Source: Eubacteriaceae bacterium (lineage in GTDB: Bacteria > Bacillota > Clostridia > Peptostreptococcales > Anaerovoracaceae). Taken from it: a DNA stretch of 17,786 bases. A program made the position numbers and the translations under genes. Under the pieces are notes generated by a model that had not been told where the DNA came from, ran no database searches, and saw only the letters and a list, made by a program, of their open reading frames with translations. Shown here piece after piece: positions 1 to 7,527 of the stretch (positions within the stretch are counted from its first letter, which is position 1; every line of letters starts with the position of its first letter). The stretch is from NCBI GenBank assembly GCA_902362435.1, contig CABIWW010000020.1, positions 9,285-27,070 on the forward strand, in the 5' to 3' direction.

Positions 1-305
1 GTAAGCATCGTGTAGTACGTTCCCGCTCCCGGCACGAGACATATGATCCCCGGTATTATGAATATCGTAGACGCTTCCTTGAAAACACGCGAAAAAATAT
101 TGCTGAGCAGCCACACGATACATGCGCCCATGAATGTAGACAATATATTCGTCATGCCCAGAAGCGTGCATACCTGATACGACATCCAGCTGGCAGCACC
201 CACGACAGTGCACATCGGAAATTTTCTCAGAGGTACATTGAACATTATACAGAAGCCGCATGTCGCGATCATCGAATACGGCAGCTGAAGCCAGAATGTG
301 ATCAT
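1..305 (-). CDS. Threonine/serine exporter, YjjB-like half (partial, C-terminus beyond window)
   Basis: The protein begins MITFWLQLPYSMIATCG and stays open for 101 codons to the window edge, so its C-terminus is missing. It is strongly hydrophobic, with about three membrane segments visible, and contains the loop IIPGIICLVPGAGTYYTML, typical of the small YjjB/ThrE C-terminal domain (ThrE_2). In this family a small YjjB-like protein works with a larger YjjP-like protein to export threonine and serine across the cytoplasmic membrane. The start ATG overlaps the stop of the upstream exporter gene by four bases (ATGA). A good AGGAGG lies nine bases before it, inside the upstream coding sequence, so the two halves are probably translationally coupled and made in equal amounts. 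The family call is confident; the exported substrate is inferred from family knowledge only. Confidence 0.85.
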   Translation of the reverse strand, partial: MITFWLQLPYSMIATCGFCIMFNVPLRKFPMCTVVGAASWMSYQVCTLLGMTNILSTFMGACIVWLLSNIFSRVFKEASTIFIIPGIICLVPGAGTYYTML

Positions 306-1087
306 GACAGTATACCTCCTATCACTTCCCAGAGTTTCAGCACTACACCGACTCCTGCAGCAAGCGACACCGCAGTCAGTACGGTCTCCATCAGCCTTGC
401 AAGACCTGCCAGCATATCACCTGACAGGAAATCCCTTATCGAATTCGTCAGCGCCACTCCGGGCACGAACAGCATTATCCACCCTACTATTATCGAGTCA
501 TGCGACGTCCCCGGTATCGCAGTCGATGCGATCATCGTCAGGATCGTCGCCACCGCGCAGCTGCAGAAGACCGACACGAACGAGTTCACATCGAGTTTCG
601 AAAGCAGCACCGAGAACATATACGCTGCCGCACCCGCTATCACCGAAAGCGGACAGTCTATCAGCGAACCTCCGAATATCATGCAGAACGCCGACGATAC
701 CATCACTGCCCCCAGCACCCTTACCGGCATCGGATATGTCCTGCTCCGGTCTATCCTTTTTAGCACATTCATGCCGGAATCCACGGAAATACTGTTCGCC
801 GTGAACTTCCTGGAAAACTGGTTCACCAGTGAGATCTTTTTAAGATTCGTGCTTACACCTTTTATACGCTTGACGTAAGTCTGCGTATCGTCATTCTCCC
901 CGCCCTTGTCCAGCGACAGGAAAATACCCGTAGGCGTGGCGAACACTTCTACATTATCTATATTGCAGGAACGGCATATACGAGTGATCGTGTCCTCGAC
1001 TCTGTATATCTCCGCCCCGTTCCTCATCATTATTTCACCGGCATACAGCGCCAGCATCAGAACTTTTTTCTGAAAAACATTTACCAT
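302..1087 (-). CDS. Threonine/serine exporter, YjjP-like half (ThrE N-terminal domain, DUF1212)
   Basis: A 261-residue membrane protein starting MVNVFQKKVLMLALYAGEI. The N-terminal soluble part carries the family hallmark around MMRNGAEIYRVEDTITRIC, followed by VEVFATPTGIFLSL. From about residue 125 on there are roughly five hydrophobic segments, including a FVPGVALTNSIRDFLSGD loop typical of ThrE/YjjP proteins. Known members export threonine and serine in exchange for protons. The frame is open upstream to an ATG at 1150, but that ATG lies within or before the likely promoter -10 box (1149-1154) and so cannot be in the transcript. The ATG at 1087 has an AAGGA 11 bases upstream and is chosen. 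The gene is followed by a four-base overlap with the YjjB-like half, so both form one exporter operon. Confidence 0.88.
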   Translation of the reverse strand: MVNVFQKKVLMLALYAGEIMMRNGAEIYRVEDTITRICRSCNIDNVEVFATPTGIFLSLDKGGENDDTQTYVKRIKGVSTNLKKISLVNQFSRKFTANSISVDSGMNVLKRIDRSRTYPMPVRVLGAVMVSSAFCMIFGGSLIDCPLSVIAGAAAYMFSVLLSKLDVNSFVSVFCSCAVATILTMIASTAIPGTSHDSIIVGWIMLFVPGVALTNSIRDFLSGDMLAGLARLMETVLTAVSLAAGVGVVLKLWEVIGGILS

Positions 1088-1148
1088 TCGCCATCCATTC
1101 CTTCTGATCGTATTTTCTCCCCGTAATACCTTTGATACAAGCAGAATC

Positions 1149-1176
1149 ATTATAACAAAACTGCTGAAATTTTAAA
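1149..1176 (-). promoter_or_regulatory. Promoter of the ThrE-type exporter operon
   Basis: On the minus strand a perfect TATAAT (1154-1149) is preceded by TG one base further upstream (an extended -10). A weak -35 TTTAAA (1176-1171) sits 16 bases away. Transcription would start near 1142, giving a leader of about 55 bases before the ATG at 1087. This placement is the main reason for rejecting the upstream ATG at 1150. Confidence 0.6.
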
Positions 1177-1348
1177 GTGAAATCTTCAGTTATTTTACCC
1201 TGTTTTTATTATTAGCCTGCGGCGCTTTCATCATGCAAAGCGCACACGTCCGGCATGCGCACGCATATCACCGTCTGCCTGCGCTCCCTGAGCCACATAC
1301 TATCCTCCGGTTTTGACCGCAAAGCGCCATGATTATAACGATTGAAGG
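1177..1348. other. Divergent intergenic region without a recognisable gene
   Basis: This stretch separates the exporter promoter from the acn promoter, within a gene-free interval running from 1088 to 1508. It is GC-rich in the middle. A second TTGACC occurs near 1313 with TATAAC about 15 bases after it, a poor spacing, so it is at best a weak promoter. A minus-strand open frame (1212-1436) has no ribosome site and runs across the acn promoter, so I do not treat it as a gene. Confidence 0.5.
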
Positions 1349-1377
1349 TTGACCTGCACACATCGAGATTGTATAAT
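1349..1377 (+). promoter_or_regulatory. Promoter of the acn-icd-gntR-aminopeptidase operon
   Basis: TTGACC at 1349-1354 is followed after exactly 17 bases by a perfect TATAAT at 1372-1377. This is a near-consensus housekeeping promoter pointing at the aconitase gene. The predicted start near 1384 leaves a leader of about 125 bases. The -10 box is overlapped by the candidate GntR operator. Confidence 0.78.
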
Positions 1378-1386
1378 TGTATACAG
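1368..1386. promoter_or_regulatory. Candidate GntR-family operator overlapping the acn -10 box
   Basis: ATTGTATA occurs twice in tandem (1368-1375 and 1376-1383). The second copy runs into the perfect palindrome TGTATACA (1378-1385). TTGTATACAA-type palindromes are classical targets of GntR/FCD regulators; Bacillus subtilis GntR is an example. The site spans the -10 box and the transcription start, and the third gene of the operon is a GntR/FCD regulator. Autoregulation by repression is therefore the simplest reading. The assignment is inference from position and motif. Confidence 0.55.
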
Positions 1387-1492
1387 AAATGCAATCCGGA
1401 CTCCGCGCCGCGGCATACATCAGAAGACCACCTCATCGTGCCGCCTCTGAAAACCGCAGCTGCCGCCCGGACGTATAATCACAGAAAATGCA

Positions 1493-1511
1493 AGGAGGGA
1501 ATTGATGCATG
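1493..1511 (+). promoter_or_regulatory. Ribosome binding site with two competing start codons
   Basis: AGGAGG (1493-1498) is followed by two overlapping ATGs. The ATG at 1505 lies six bases from the ribosome site but opens only a six-codon frame (MHEIIR, stop at 1523-1525). The ATG at 1509, ten bases away, opens the 760-codon aconitase-family frame. The long frame fixes the real gene start at 1509. The short decoy frame may reduce initiation. Confidence 0.6.
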
Positions 1512-3791
1512 AAATTATACGATAAAGGAATCTACCTGCTCAACGGCAGAGAAATAATCGAAGACGGTCCCGACGCTGCAGCCATACTGGCACAGAGAGG
1601 GATCAAAGCCGATAAGAAAGAAGCGGCTAAAGGCACTATGGCCTACAACATACTCAAAGACCATAACACCTCTGGCAGCATGGACAAGCTGAAGATAAAA
1701 TTCGACAAAATGACTTCACACGATATCACTTTCGTCGGCATCATACAGACAGCGAGAGCATCCGGCCTCGAGAAGTTCCCGATCCCGTACGTGCTCACGA
1801 ACTGCCACAACAGTCTCTGCGCAGTAGGCGGAACGATCAACGAAGATGACCACATGTTCGGACTGACATGCGCGAAGAAATACGGCGGCGCATACGTGCC
1901 TCCTCACCAGGCTGTCATCCACCAGTATGCAAGAGAAATGCTGGCATGCGGCGGACAGATGATCCTCGGATCAGACTCCCACACGCGTTACGGCGCACTG
2001 GGAACGATGGCTATGGGCGAAGGCGGTCCTGAGCTCGTAAAACAGCTGCTGGAACAGACTTACGACATTAACATGCCGGGAGTGATCGCCATCCACATGA
2101 CAGGCGCACCTGTACCGGGAGTAGGTCCGCAGGACGTTGCACTGGCTATCATCGGCGAAGTGTTCAAAAACGGATATGTAAACAACAAGGTAATGGAATT
2201 CACAGGTCCCGGGATCGCCTCGATGAGCGCTGACTTCAGGATCGGCGTAGACGTAATGACTACCGAGACTACATGTCTTTCATCTATATGGGTGACAGAC
2301 GAAAAGATACAGGAATGGTACGACATCCACGGCAGAAGCGGCGACTACAAGGAGCTGAACCCTGCTGACGTCGCATACTACGACGGATGCGTAGAGATCG
2401 ACCTGAGCAAGATCAGACCGATGATCGCTATGCCTTTCCACCCGAGCAATACATACACGATCGACGAGCTCAACGCAAACCTGCTGGACATCCTCGACGA
2501 CTGCGAGAAAAAAGCGCTCGTGAGCCTGGACGGACAGGTAGAGTACACGCTCAAGGACAAGGTGAGAAACGGCAAGCTCTACGTTGAACAGGGAATAATC
2601 GCAGGCTGCGCAGGCGGCGGATTTGAAAATATCTGCGCTGCAGCAGAGATCCTGGACGGAAAATACATCGGAGCAGACGAGTTCACGCTCAGCGTATACC
2701 CTGCAAGTACTCCGATCTACATGGAACTGCTCAAGAACGGCTCAGCTGCAAAGATACTGCAGTCCGGCGCCATCATGAAGACAGCATTCTGCGGACCTTG
2801 CTTCGGCGCAGGCGACACACCTGGAAACAACGCGCTTTCCATCAGACACTCGACCAGAAACTTCCCGAACAGAGAAGGATCGAAGCTGCAGAACGGACAG
2901 ATCGCTTCAGTAGCGCTCATGGACGCACGCTCCATCGCTGCGACAGCTGCAAACAAGGGTTACCTGACATCAGCTACAGATCTCGACATGGAGATCAAGA
3001 CACCGAAGTACTTCTTCGACAAGGATATATATGAAAACAGAGTATTCGACAGCCACGGCAAGGCAGATCCTGACGTAGAGATCAAATTCGGACCTAATAT
3101 CAAGGACTGGCCGAAGATGAGCCCTCTGCCTGAAAACCTCTTCCTCAAAGTCGTATCGGAGATCCACGACCCTGTAACTACTACAGACGAGCTGATCCCT
3201 TCAGGCGAGACGTCATCATACAGATCCAACCCGCTGGGACTTGCCGAATTTACACTGTCGAGAAAAGACCCTGCATACGTCGGACGTGCCAAAGAAGTAC
3301 AGAAGGCACAGAAGGCTATCGAGGAAAACGCAGATCCTGTGGCAGCGCTTCCTGAATTCGAAGCCGTATACAAGGCTGCAGCAGAGAAGTTCGGCGGCAT
3401 CAACAGCGGCAACATCGGCGTCGGAAGCACGATCTTCGCTGTAAAACCGGGCGACGGTTCTGCAAGAGAACAGGCTGCCTCATGCCAGAAGGTGCTCGGA
3501 GGCTGGGCAAACATCGCCAACGAATACGCTACCAAGAGATACAGATCGAACCTCATCAACTGGGGAATGCTGCCGTTCATCATCGAAGAAGGCGACCTGC
3601 CGTTCTCGAACGGAGACTACCTCTTCATCCCTGACATCAGGAAAGCCGTTGAGTACAAGGCGACCGACATCGAAGCATACGTCGCTTCCGCTGAAGGTCT
3701 GAAACCGATACGCCTGACACTTGGAGAACTGACGGACGACGAGAGAGAGATCATCCTTAAGGGCTGCCTTATCAACTACAACAGAAAATAA
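1509..3791 (+). CDS. Aconitase-family hydratase (YbhJ-like, 4Fe-4S)
   Basis: A 760-residue aconitase-superfamily protein, expected to be a cytoplasmic 4Fe-4S enzyme interconverting citrate and isocitrate or acting on a similar hydroxy-acid. The three cluster cysteines are visible: C367 in [12 protein letters not shown], and C428/C431 in FCGPCFGAG. Other hallmarks are GSDSHT (154-159), the arginine region [15 protein letters not shown] (445-458), and a C-terminal swivel domain. That domain holds GDGSAREQ followed by [20 protein letters not shown], which matches the Ser-Arg-Glu catalytic loop of aconitase. The usual N-terminal Asp-His pair (CDHLI in classical enzymes) is replaced by NCHNSL at 98-103, as in the YbhJ-like branch. 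The next gene encodes an isocitrate dehydrogenase, which favours an aconitase role. The family is certain; the exact substrate is less so. Confidence 0.85.
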   Translation: MKLYDKGIYLLNGREIIEDGPDAAAILAQRGIKADKKEAAKGTMAYNILKDHNTSGSMDKLKIKFDKMTSHDITFVGIIQTARASGLEKFPIPYVLTNCHNSLCAVGGTINEDDHMFGLTCAKKYGGAYVPPHQAVIHQYAREMLACGGQMILGSDSHTRYGALGTMAMGEGGPELVKQLLEQTYDINMPGVIAIHMTGAPVPGVGPQDVALAIIGEVFKNGYVNNKVMEFTGPGIASMSADFRIGVDVMTTETTCLSSIWVTDEKIQEWYDIHGRSGDYKELNPADVAYYDGCVEIDLSKIRPMIAMPFHPSNTYTIDELNANLLDILDDCEKKALVSLDGQVEYTLKDKVRNGKLYVEQGIIAGCAGGGFENICAAAEILDGKYIGADEFTLSVYPASTPIYMELLKNGSAAKILQSGAIMKTAFCGPCFGAGDTPGNNALSIRHSTRNFPNREGSKLQNGQIASVALMDARSIAATAANKGYLTSATDLDMEIKTPKYFFDKDIYENRVFDSHGKADPDVEIKFGPNIKDWPKMSPLPENLFLKVVSEIHDPVTTTDELIPSGETSSYRSNPLGLAEFTLSRKDPAYVGRAKEVQKAQKAIEENADPVAALPEFEAVYKAAAEKFGGINSGNIGVGSTIFAVKPGDGSAREQAASCQKVLGGWANIANEYATKRYRSNLINWGMLPFIIEEGDLPFSNGDYLFIPDIRKAVEYKATDIEAYVASAEGLKPIRLTLGELTDDEREIILKGCLINYNRK

Positions 3792-3794
3792 GCC

Positions 3795-3851
3795 GGCGGC
3801 ACCTTTGCACATCAGAGAGAATCAGTTAATGCCGCCCGAACCACGGGCGGC
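3795..3851 (+). promoter_or_regulatory. Two mutually exclusive hairpins between acn and icd
   Basis: GGCGGCA (3795-3801) can pair with TGCCGCC (3830-3836). The same bases GCCGCCC (3831-3837) can instead pair with GGGCGGC (3845-3851). The two stems share 3831-3836 and cannot coexist. The second stem ends six bases before the icd ribosome site. No T-run follows, so this is not a standard terminator. It may adjust icd translation or mRNA processing. Confidence 0.4.
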
Positions 3852-3866
3852 GGAATGGAGACAGAC

Positions 3867-4994
3867 ATGACATATACAGAACACTTCAGGAAAATAGTAG
3901 AAGATCAGCTGGCAAGAGTGGAGAAGCTCAAGAACTCCCCTCCTGTACCTGATTTCGCAGCTATGGACAAGATCGTCATCGGCACGATCGACGGAGACGG
4001 CATCGGCCCTATCATCATGGATTCATGCCGCAAGGTCCTCGAAAAGCTGCTCGCTGACGATATCGCGTCAGGCAAGATCGAGCTGAGAAAGATCGACGGA
4101 CTCACACTCGAGAACAGGATCGCGAAGATGGAGACAGTGCCTGCAGACGTGCTGGCTGCCATCAAAGAGTGCGATCTGCTCCTCAAGGGACCGACGACGA
4201 CTCCGGGCAAGGGAGACAACCTTCCCAACATCGAAAGCGCCAACGTTACCCTCAGAAGAGAGCTCGACCTCTTTGCAAACGTGAGACCTGTAGTGATCCC
4301 CGAGAAAAACATCGACTGGATCTTTTACAGAGAAAACACAGAAGGCGAATACGCGCTCGGCAGCCGGGGCATAGATATAAATGACGACATCTCGATAGAC
4401 TTCAAGGTCACTACGACAATGGGAACTACGAGACTCGCGAGAGCCGCTTTCGAATATGCGAAGAACAACGGCAACAAGAACGTTTCCATCGTTACGAAGG
4501 CCAACATCATGAAGAAGACTGACGGCAAATTCCTCAGCCTCTGCTACGATGTGGCCAAGGAATATCCTGAGATCAAAACTGACGACTGGTATGTGGACAT
4601 CATGGCTGCGAACCTCGTGAACGATCAGATCAACAGCAATTTCAACGTCGTGATCCTGCCTAACCTCTACGGCGACATCATCACTGACGAGGCAGCTCAG
4701 CTTCAGGGCGGAGTCGGCACTGCAGGAAGCGCCAACATCGGCGGAAGATACGCTATGTTCGAAGCCATCCACGGTTCAGCGCCGCGTATGATGGAAGACG
4801 GCATCGGCGAATATGCAAATCCTGCAAGCATCAGCAGAGCGGCTGTCATGATGCTTAGACACATAGGTTTCACAGAAAAGGCTGCAGTGCTCGAAAAGGC
4901 ACTGGATGCAGCACAGGAAGCACTTGTGATGCCTGGCGACGGCACCGGCAACACTGCGGCTGACTTCACCGCATTCGTACTGGAAAGGATTTAG
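3867..4994 (+). CDS. icd: Isocitrate dehydrogenase (isocitrate/isopropylmalate dehydrogenase family)
   Basis: A 375-residue decarboxylating dehydrogenase that would oxidise isocitrate to 2-oxoglutarate. The substrate loop ESANVTLRRELDLFANVRP (123-141) keeps the Ser and Asn that mark isocitrate enzymes (Ser113/Asn115 in E. coli), rather than the hydrophobic residues of isopropylmalate enzymes. Further hallmarks are FYRENTEGEY (153-162), the catalytic lysine in TKANIMKKTDG (K211), the metal aspartates in NLYGDIITDE (D270, D274), and EAIHGSAP (299-306). At the cofactor-choice positions after HGSAP it has R307-M308, neither the classic NAD nor the classic NADP pair. An in-frame ATG at 3855 exists, but the ATG at 3867 has GGAG six bases upstream and is preferred. 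The gene follows acn by 75 bases and precedes gntR by 14, so the three are almost certainly co-transcribed. Confidence 0.9.
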   Translation: MTYTEHFRKIVEDQLARVEKLKNSPPVPDFAAMDKIVIGTIDGDGIGPIIMDSCRKVLEKLLADDIASGKIELRKIDGLTLENRIAKMETVPADVLAAIKECDLLLKGPTTTPGKGDNLPNIESANVTLRRELDLFANVRPVVIPEKNIDWIFYRENTEGEYALGSRGIDINDDISIDFKVTTTMGTTRLARAAFEYAKNNGNKNVSIVTKANIMKKTDGKFLSLCYDVAKEYPEIKTDDWYVDIMAANLVNDQINSNFNVVILPNLYGDIITDEAAQLQGGVGTAGSANIGGRYAMFEAIHGSAPRMMEDGIGEYANPASISRAAVMMLRHIGFTEKAAVLEKALDAAQEALVMPGDGTGNTAADFTAFVLERI

Positions 4995-5008
4995 CACGGT
5001 GATAACAT

Positions 5009-5674
5009 ATGGTACTGTACAAGTTTTCTGATGACTCAGAAATAAGCAACGCACCGCTTTCCACCAACCTGCTGGGCAAACTCCAGAAGGATATCCTGAC
5101 CGGCAGGCTCAAGCCGGGCCAGAAACTCACGGAACAGAATCTCTGCAAGACGTACGGAGTCAGCAGGACCCCGGTCCGTGAAGCTCTCCGCCAGCTCGAA
5201 ACAGACGGGCTGGTCGAGAACATACTCAACAGAGGCGCATTCGTCGTAGGCATGACCGAACAGGACTACGAAGACATGTTCGAGCTCCGAAAGGTCTACG
5301 AGATCCAGGCCGTAAAATGGGCGATCGAACGGATCACCGAGAGCGAGATGGACAAGCTCGCGGAGACATTCGAGTTCATGGAATTCTACACGATGCGGAA
5401 CGACATCGACAAGATGCTCACGATCAACACCGGTTTCCACCAGGTGATCTACGAAGCGTCGCACAACAAGATGCTCAAGAAACTGCTTTCCTCATATCAG
5501 AATTTCCTGAAATACAAAGGCGCAGAATCGGTATACGACGAAGACTACCTGCCGACCGTACTCGAGGAGCACAGAGCGATCTACGACGCATTCAAAGCCG
5601 GAGACGCCAAAGCCGGAGCGAAAGCGATGGAAATACATATAAACAGAGCCAGAGACAGACGGTGCGGCAAATAG
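5009..5674 (+). CDS. GntR-family transcriptional regulator, FCD (FadR-type) subfamily
   Basis: A 221-residue regulator. Residues 20-78 form a winged helix-turn-helix with the GntR signature, including LKPGQKLTEQNLCKTYGVSR then TPVREALRQLETDGLVE. Residues 85-212 are an all-helical FCD ligand domain. Its usual metal/ligand residues appear as N140, H144, H188 and H210, with Asn replacing the more common Asp. FCD proteins bind small organic acids and release DNA on binding. Placement after acn and icd suggests a tricarboxylate such as citrate or isocitrate as effector; that is inference. The likely target is the TGTATACA palindrome at the operon promoter (1378-1385). GGTGA lies six bases before the ATG, and the gene begins 14 bases after icd. 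Only the ligand is uncertain. Confidence 0.9.
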   Translation: MVLYKFSDDSEISNAPLSTNLLGKLQKDILTGRLKPGQKLTEQNLCKTYGVSRTPVREALRQLETDGLVENILNRGAFVVGMTEQDYEDMFELRKVYEIQAVKWAIERITESEMDKLAETFEFMEFYTMRNDIDKMLTINTGFHQVIYEASHNKMLKKLLSSYQNFLKYKGAESVYDEDYLPTVLEEHRAIYDAFKAGDAKAGAKAMEIHINRARDRRCGK

Positions 5675-5685
5675 CCGTGCCGTCT
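5657..5685 (+). other. Stable hairpin across the gntR stop codon
   Basis: AGACGGTGCGGC (5657-5668) pairs with GCCGTGCCGTCT (5674-5685) over 12 positions, two of them G-U in RNA, with loop AAATA. The stem encloses the gntR stop codon region and ends nine bases before the GGAGG of the aminopeptidase gene. No T-run follows, so it is probably an intercistronic stability or processing element rather than a terminator. Confidence 0.5.
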
Positions 5686-5706
5686 CATAACATGGAGGTC
5701 AATAAA

Positions 5707-7113
5707 ATGGAAAGAAGCAACGTATGGTCATCATACAACGACGACCAGCTGACAGAACTGGAGCACATAAGTGCCCTTTACAAGAAATGCCTCGACGAAG
5801 GCAAGACAGAGCGCGAATGCGTGAAGATCGCAGTGCGCATGGCTGAGGAAAAAGGCTACCGCGATCTGAAGGAGCTGATCAGAACCGGCTCGCAGATCAG
5901 GACAGGCGACAAGGTCTACGCGATCTGCATGAACAAGAGCATCTCGCTTTTCAACATCGGAAAGAAGCCGCTCGAGGAAGGCATGAACATCCTCGGCGCA
6001 CACATCGACTCACCGAGGATGGACGTGAAGCAGAACCCGCTTTACGAAAGCGATGAATTCGCCTACCTCGACACCCACTACTACGGCGGCATCAAGAAGT
6101 ACCAGTGGGTGACGCTACCGCTCGCTATCCACGGCGTCGTGGCAAAGACGAACGGTGAGACTGTCGACGTGTGCATCGGCGAAAAGGACGACGAACCCGT
6201 TTTCGCTGTGACCGACCTGCTCATCCACCTCGCCGGAAAACAGATGGAAAAGAAAGCCAGCATCGTCATCGAAGGCGAAAAACTGGATCTGCTGATCGGC
6301 AGCCGCCCTCTCTCCGAGAATCCAGATGACGATGAAGAAAACAAAGAAACGAGAGACGCAGTGAAGAAGAACATCCTCAGGCTCCTCGAGGAATACTGCG
6401 GCATGACTGAAGAAGATTTCGTGTCAGCCGAGCTCGAGATCGTACCTGCCGGCAGAGCAAGAGACATGGGCCTCGACAGGAGCATGGTGATGGGCTACGG
6501 CCAGGACGACAGAGTATGCTCGTTCACATCCCTGTTCGCTATGCTCGACATGGACAGCGTCGATAAGACATCATGCTGCATCCTCGTTGACAAGGAAGAG
6601 ATCGGCAGCGTCGGCGCTACAGGCATGCACTCGAGATTCTTCGAAAACACAGTCGCTGAGATCCTCGCACTGATGGGCGAAACGTCAGACCTCAAGGTGA
6701 GACGCGCACTCCAAAACTCCAGGATGCTCTCATCCGACGTGAGCGCCGCATACGACCCGATGTTCGCAGAAGTCTTCGAAAAGAGAAGCTCCGCGTTCTT
6801 TGCAAAAGGCCTGGTCTTCAACAAGTTCACCGGAAGCCGCGGCAAGAGCGGATCGAACGACGCCAATGCAGAATACCTCGCAGCGCTCAGAAAGGCGCTC
6901 GACGACGAGGAAGTCGCTTACCAGTTCGCTGAGCTCGGCAAAGTCGACATCGGCGGCGGCGGAACGATCGCATACATCATGGCCAACTACGGCATGGAAG
7001 TCATCGACAGCGGCGTGGCAGTCCTCTGCATGCACGCACCGTGGGAGATCACCAGCAAAGCCGACATTTACGAAGCGTACAAGGGCTACAAGGCATTTCT
7101 CAAGAACATGTAG
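5707..7113 (+). CDS. M18-family zinc aminopeptidase
   Basis: A 468-residue cytoplasmic metallo-aminopeptidase of the M18 (aspartyl aminopeptidase-like) family, which removes N-terminal residues from peptides. The co-catalytic zinc ligands and general base can be seen: H99 in GAHIDSPRMD, D267 in GYGQDDRVCSF, the glutamate pair E297-E298 in VDKEEIGSVGA, D344 in MLSSDVSAAYD, and H443 in CMHAPWE. The glycine-rich GKVDIGGGGT segment near 411-420 is also typical. The frame is open far upstream into gntR, but the ATG at 5707 has GGAGG eight bases before it and gives the normal family length. It follows gntR by 32 bases and ends the operon. Its link to the citrate-related genes is unclear; a shared role in amino-acid or glutamate supply is only a guess. 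Confidence 0.9.
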   Translation: MERSNVWSSYNDDQLTELEHISALYKKCLDEGKTERECVKIAVRMAEEKGYRDLKELIRTGSQIRTGDKVYAICMNKSISLFNIGKKPLEEGMNILGAHIDSPRMDVKQNPLYESDEFAYLDTHYYGGIKKYQWVTLPLAIHGVVAKTNGETVDVCIGEKDDEPVFAVTDLLIHLAGKQMEKKASIVIEGEKLDLLIGSRPLSENPDDDEENKETRDAVKKNILRLLEEYCGMTEEDFVSAELEIVPAGRARDMGLDRSMVMGYGQDDRVCSFTSLFAMLDMDSVDKTSCCILVDKEEIGSVGATGMHSRFFENTVAEILALMGETSDLKVRRALQNSRMLSSDVSAAYDPMFAEVFEKRSSAFFAKGLVFNKFTGSRGKSGSNDANAEYLAALRKALDDEEVAYQFAELGKVDIGGGGTIAYIMANYGMEVIDSGVAVLCMHAPWEITSKADIYEAYKGYKAFLKNM

Positions 7114-7241
7114 ATCCTTATGTAAAGCCTGCAGTGCATCTTTGTCTCGGCGTTCAGCAGTACGTCGCACGCTACGTGTGCTTTTCTGTTACGAGACGTC
7201 GAGCACTGCGTGTGCTCTCCGTTATTATCTTTTACGAGCTG
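7114..7241 (+). other. Structured 3' untranslated region after the aminopeptidase gene
   Basis: No gene is seen between 7114 and 7527. The first part can fold into a branched structure. GTCTCG (7144-7149) pairs with CGAGAC (7192-7197) around an inner hairpin CGCACG-CTA-CGTGTG. A separate hairpin GAGCAC-TGCGT-GTGCTC follows at 7201-7217. The terminator comes directly after. Confidence 0.35.
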
Positions 7242-7272
7242 AAGGGAAGCAGCTGACCGCCGCTTCCCTTTT
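7242..7272 (+). terminator. Rho-independent terminator of the acn operon
   Basis: AAGGGAAGC (7242-7250) pairs perfectly with GCTTCCCTT (7262-7270) around an 11-base loop. The T-run inside and after the stem is short (TTTT then ATAG). It is the first terminator-like structure after the aminopeptidase stop codon. Confidence 0.65.
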
Positions 7273-7275
7273 ATA

Positions 7276-7527
7276 GTGCTTTTCAGCATGCTTCATGAAG
7301 CGGTCGCACCAGCGCTCTGCGAGCGTTTGGTGATGCAGCGACGCCGTTTTGCATGCCTGCATATAGGCATACGTGCACTTTCCATGGCGCTGCCGTATTC
7401 GGAAAAATCACATTTTACTGATATTGCCCCTGTGCATTTACAGAGGCTCCTCCTGGTGATAAACTCTCATTGGGGTAATGTTTGTTTTATTAGTACATTG
7501 TATTTATTTGTAAGGAGCTGGATATTT
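7276..7527. other. Gene-free leader region upstream of the Rh channel gene
   Basis: Between the terminator and the Rh gene the plus frame happens to stay open from 7276, but there is no ribosome site until AAGGAG at 7512-7517. The stretch holds a 12-base perfect palindrome GCTTCATGAAGC (7290-7301), a small hairpin ATGCCT-GCATAT-AGGCAT (7353-7370), and the candidate promoter listed separately. Confidence 0.5.
7437..7465 (+). promoter_or_regulatory. Candidate promoter of the Rh channel gene
   Basis: TTTACA (7437-7442) and TAAACT (7460-7465) are separated by exactly 17 bases. The -35 matches five of six consensus bases and the -10 four of six. The expected start near 7472 leaves a leader of about 55 bases. 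It is the best candidate in the gap, not a certain one. Confidence 0.4.

Noticed and set aside
1212..1436. Minus-strand open frame of 74 codons between the exporter and acn
   Set aside because: No ribosome site, cysteine-rich random composition, and it crosses the near-consensus acn promoter.
1474..1479. Second TATAAT before acn
   Set aside because: No acceptable -35 box at 16-18 bases, and it lies only ~30 bases before the start codon.
2960..3583. Long minus-strand open frame inside acn
   Set aside because: Antisense shadow caused by codon bias of acn; serine/alanine-rich low-complexity translation and no ribosome site.
5317..5706. Extended N-terminus of the aminopeptidase frame running back through gntR
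   Set aside because: It overlaps gntR in another frame, and a strong ribosome site fixes the start at 5707.
7276..7527. Extended N-terminus of the Rh channel
   Set aside because: No ribosome site before 7276; the sequence is not membrane-like family sequence, and AAGGAG at 7512 fixes the start at 7528.
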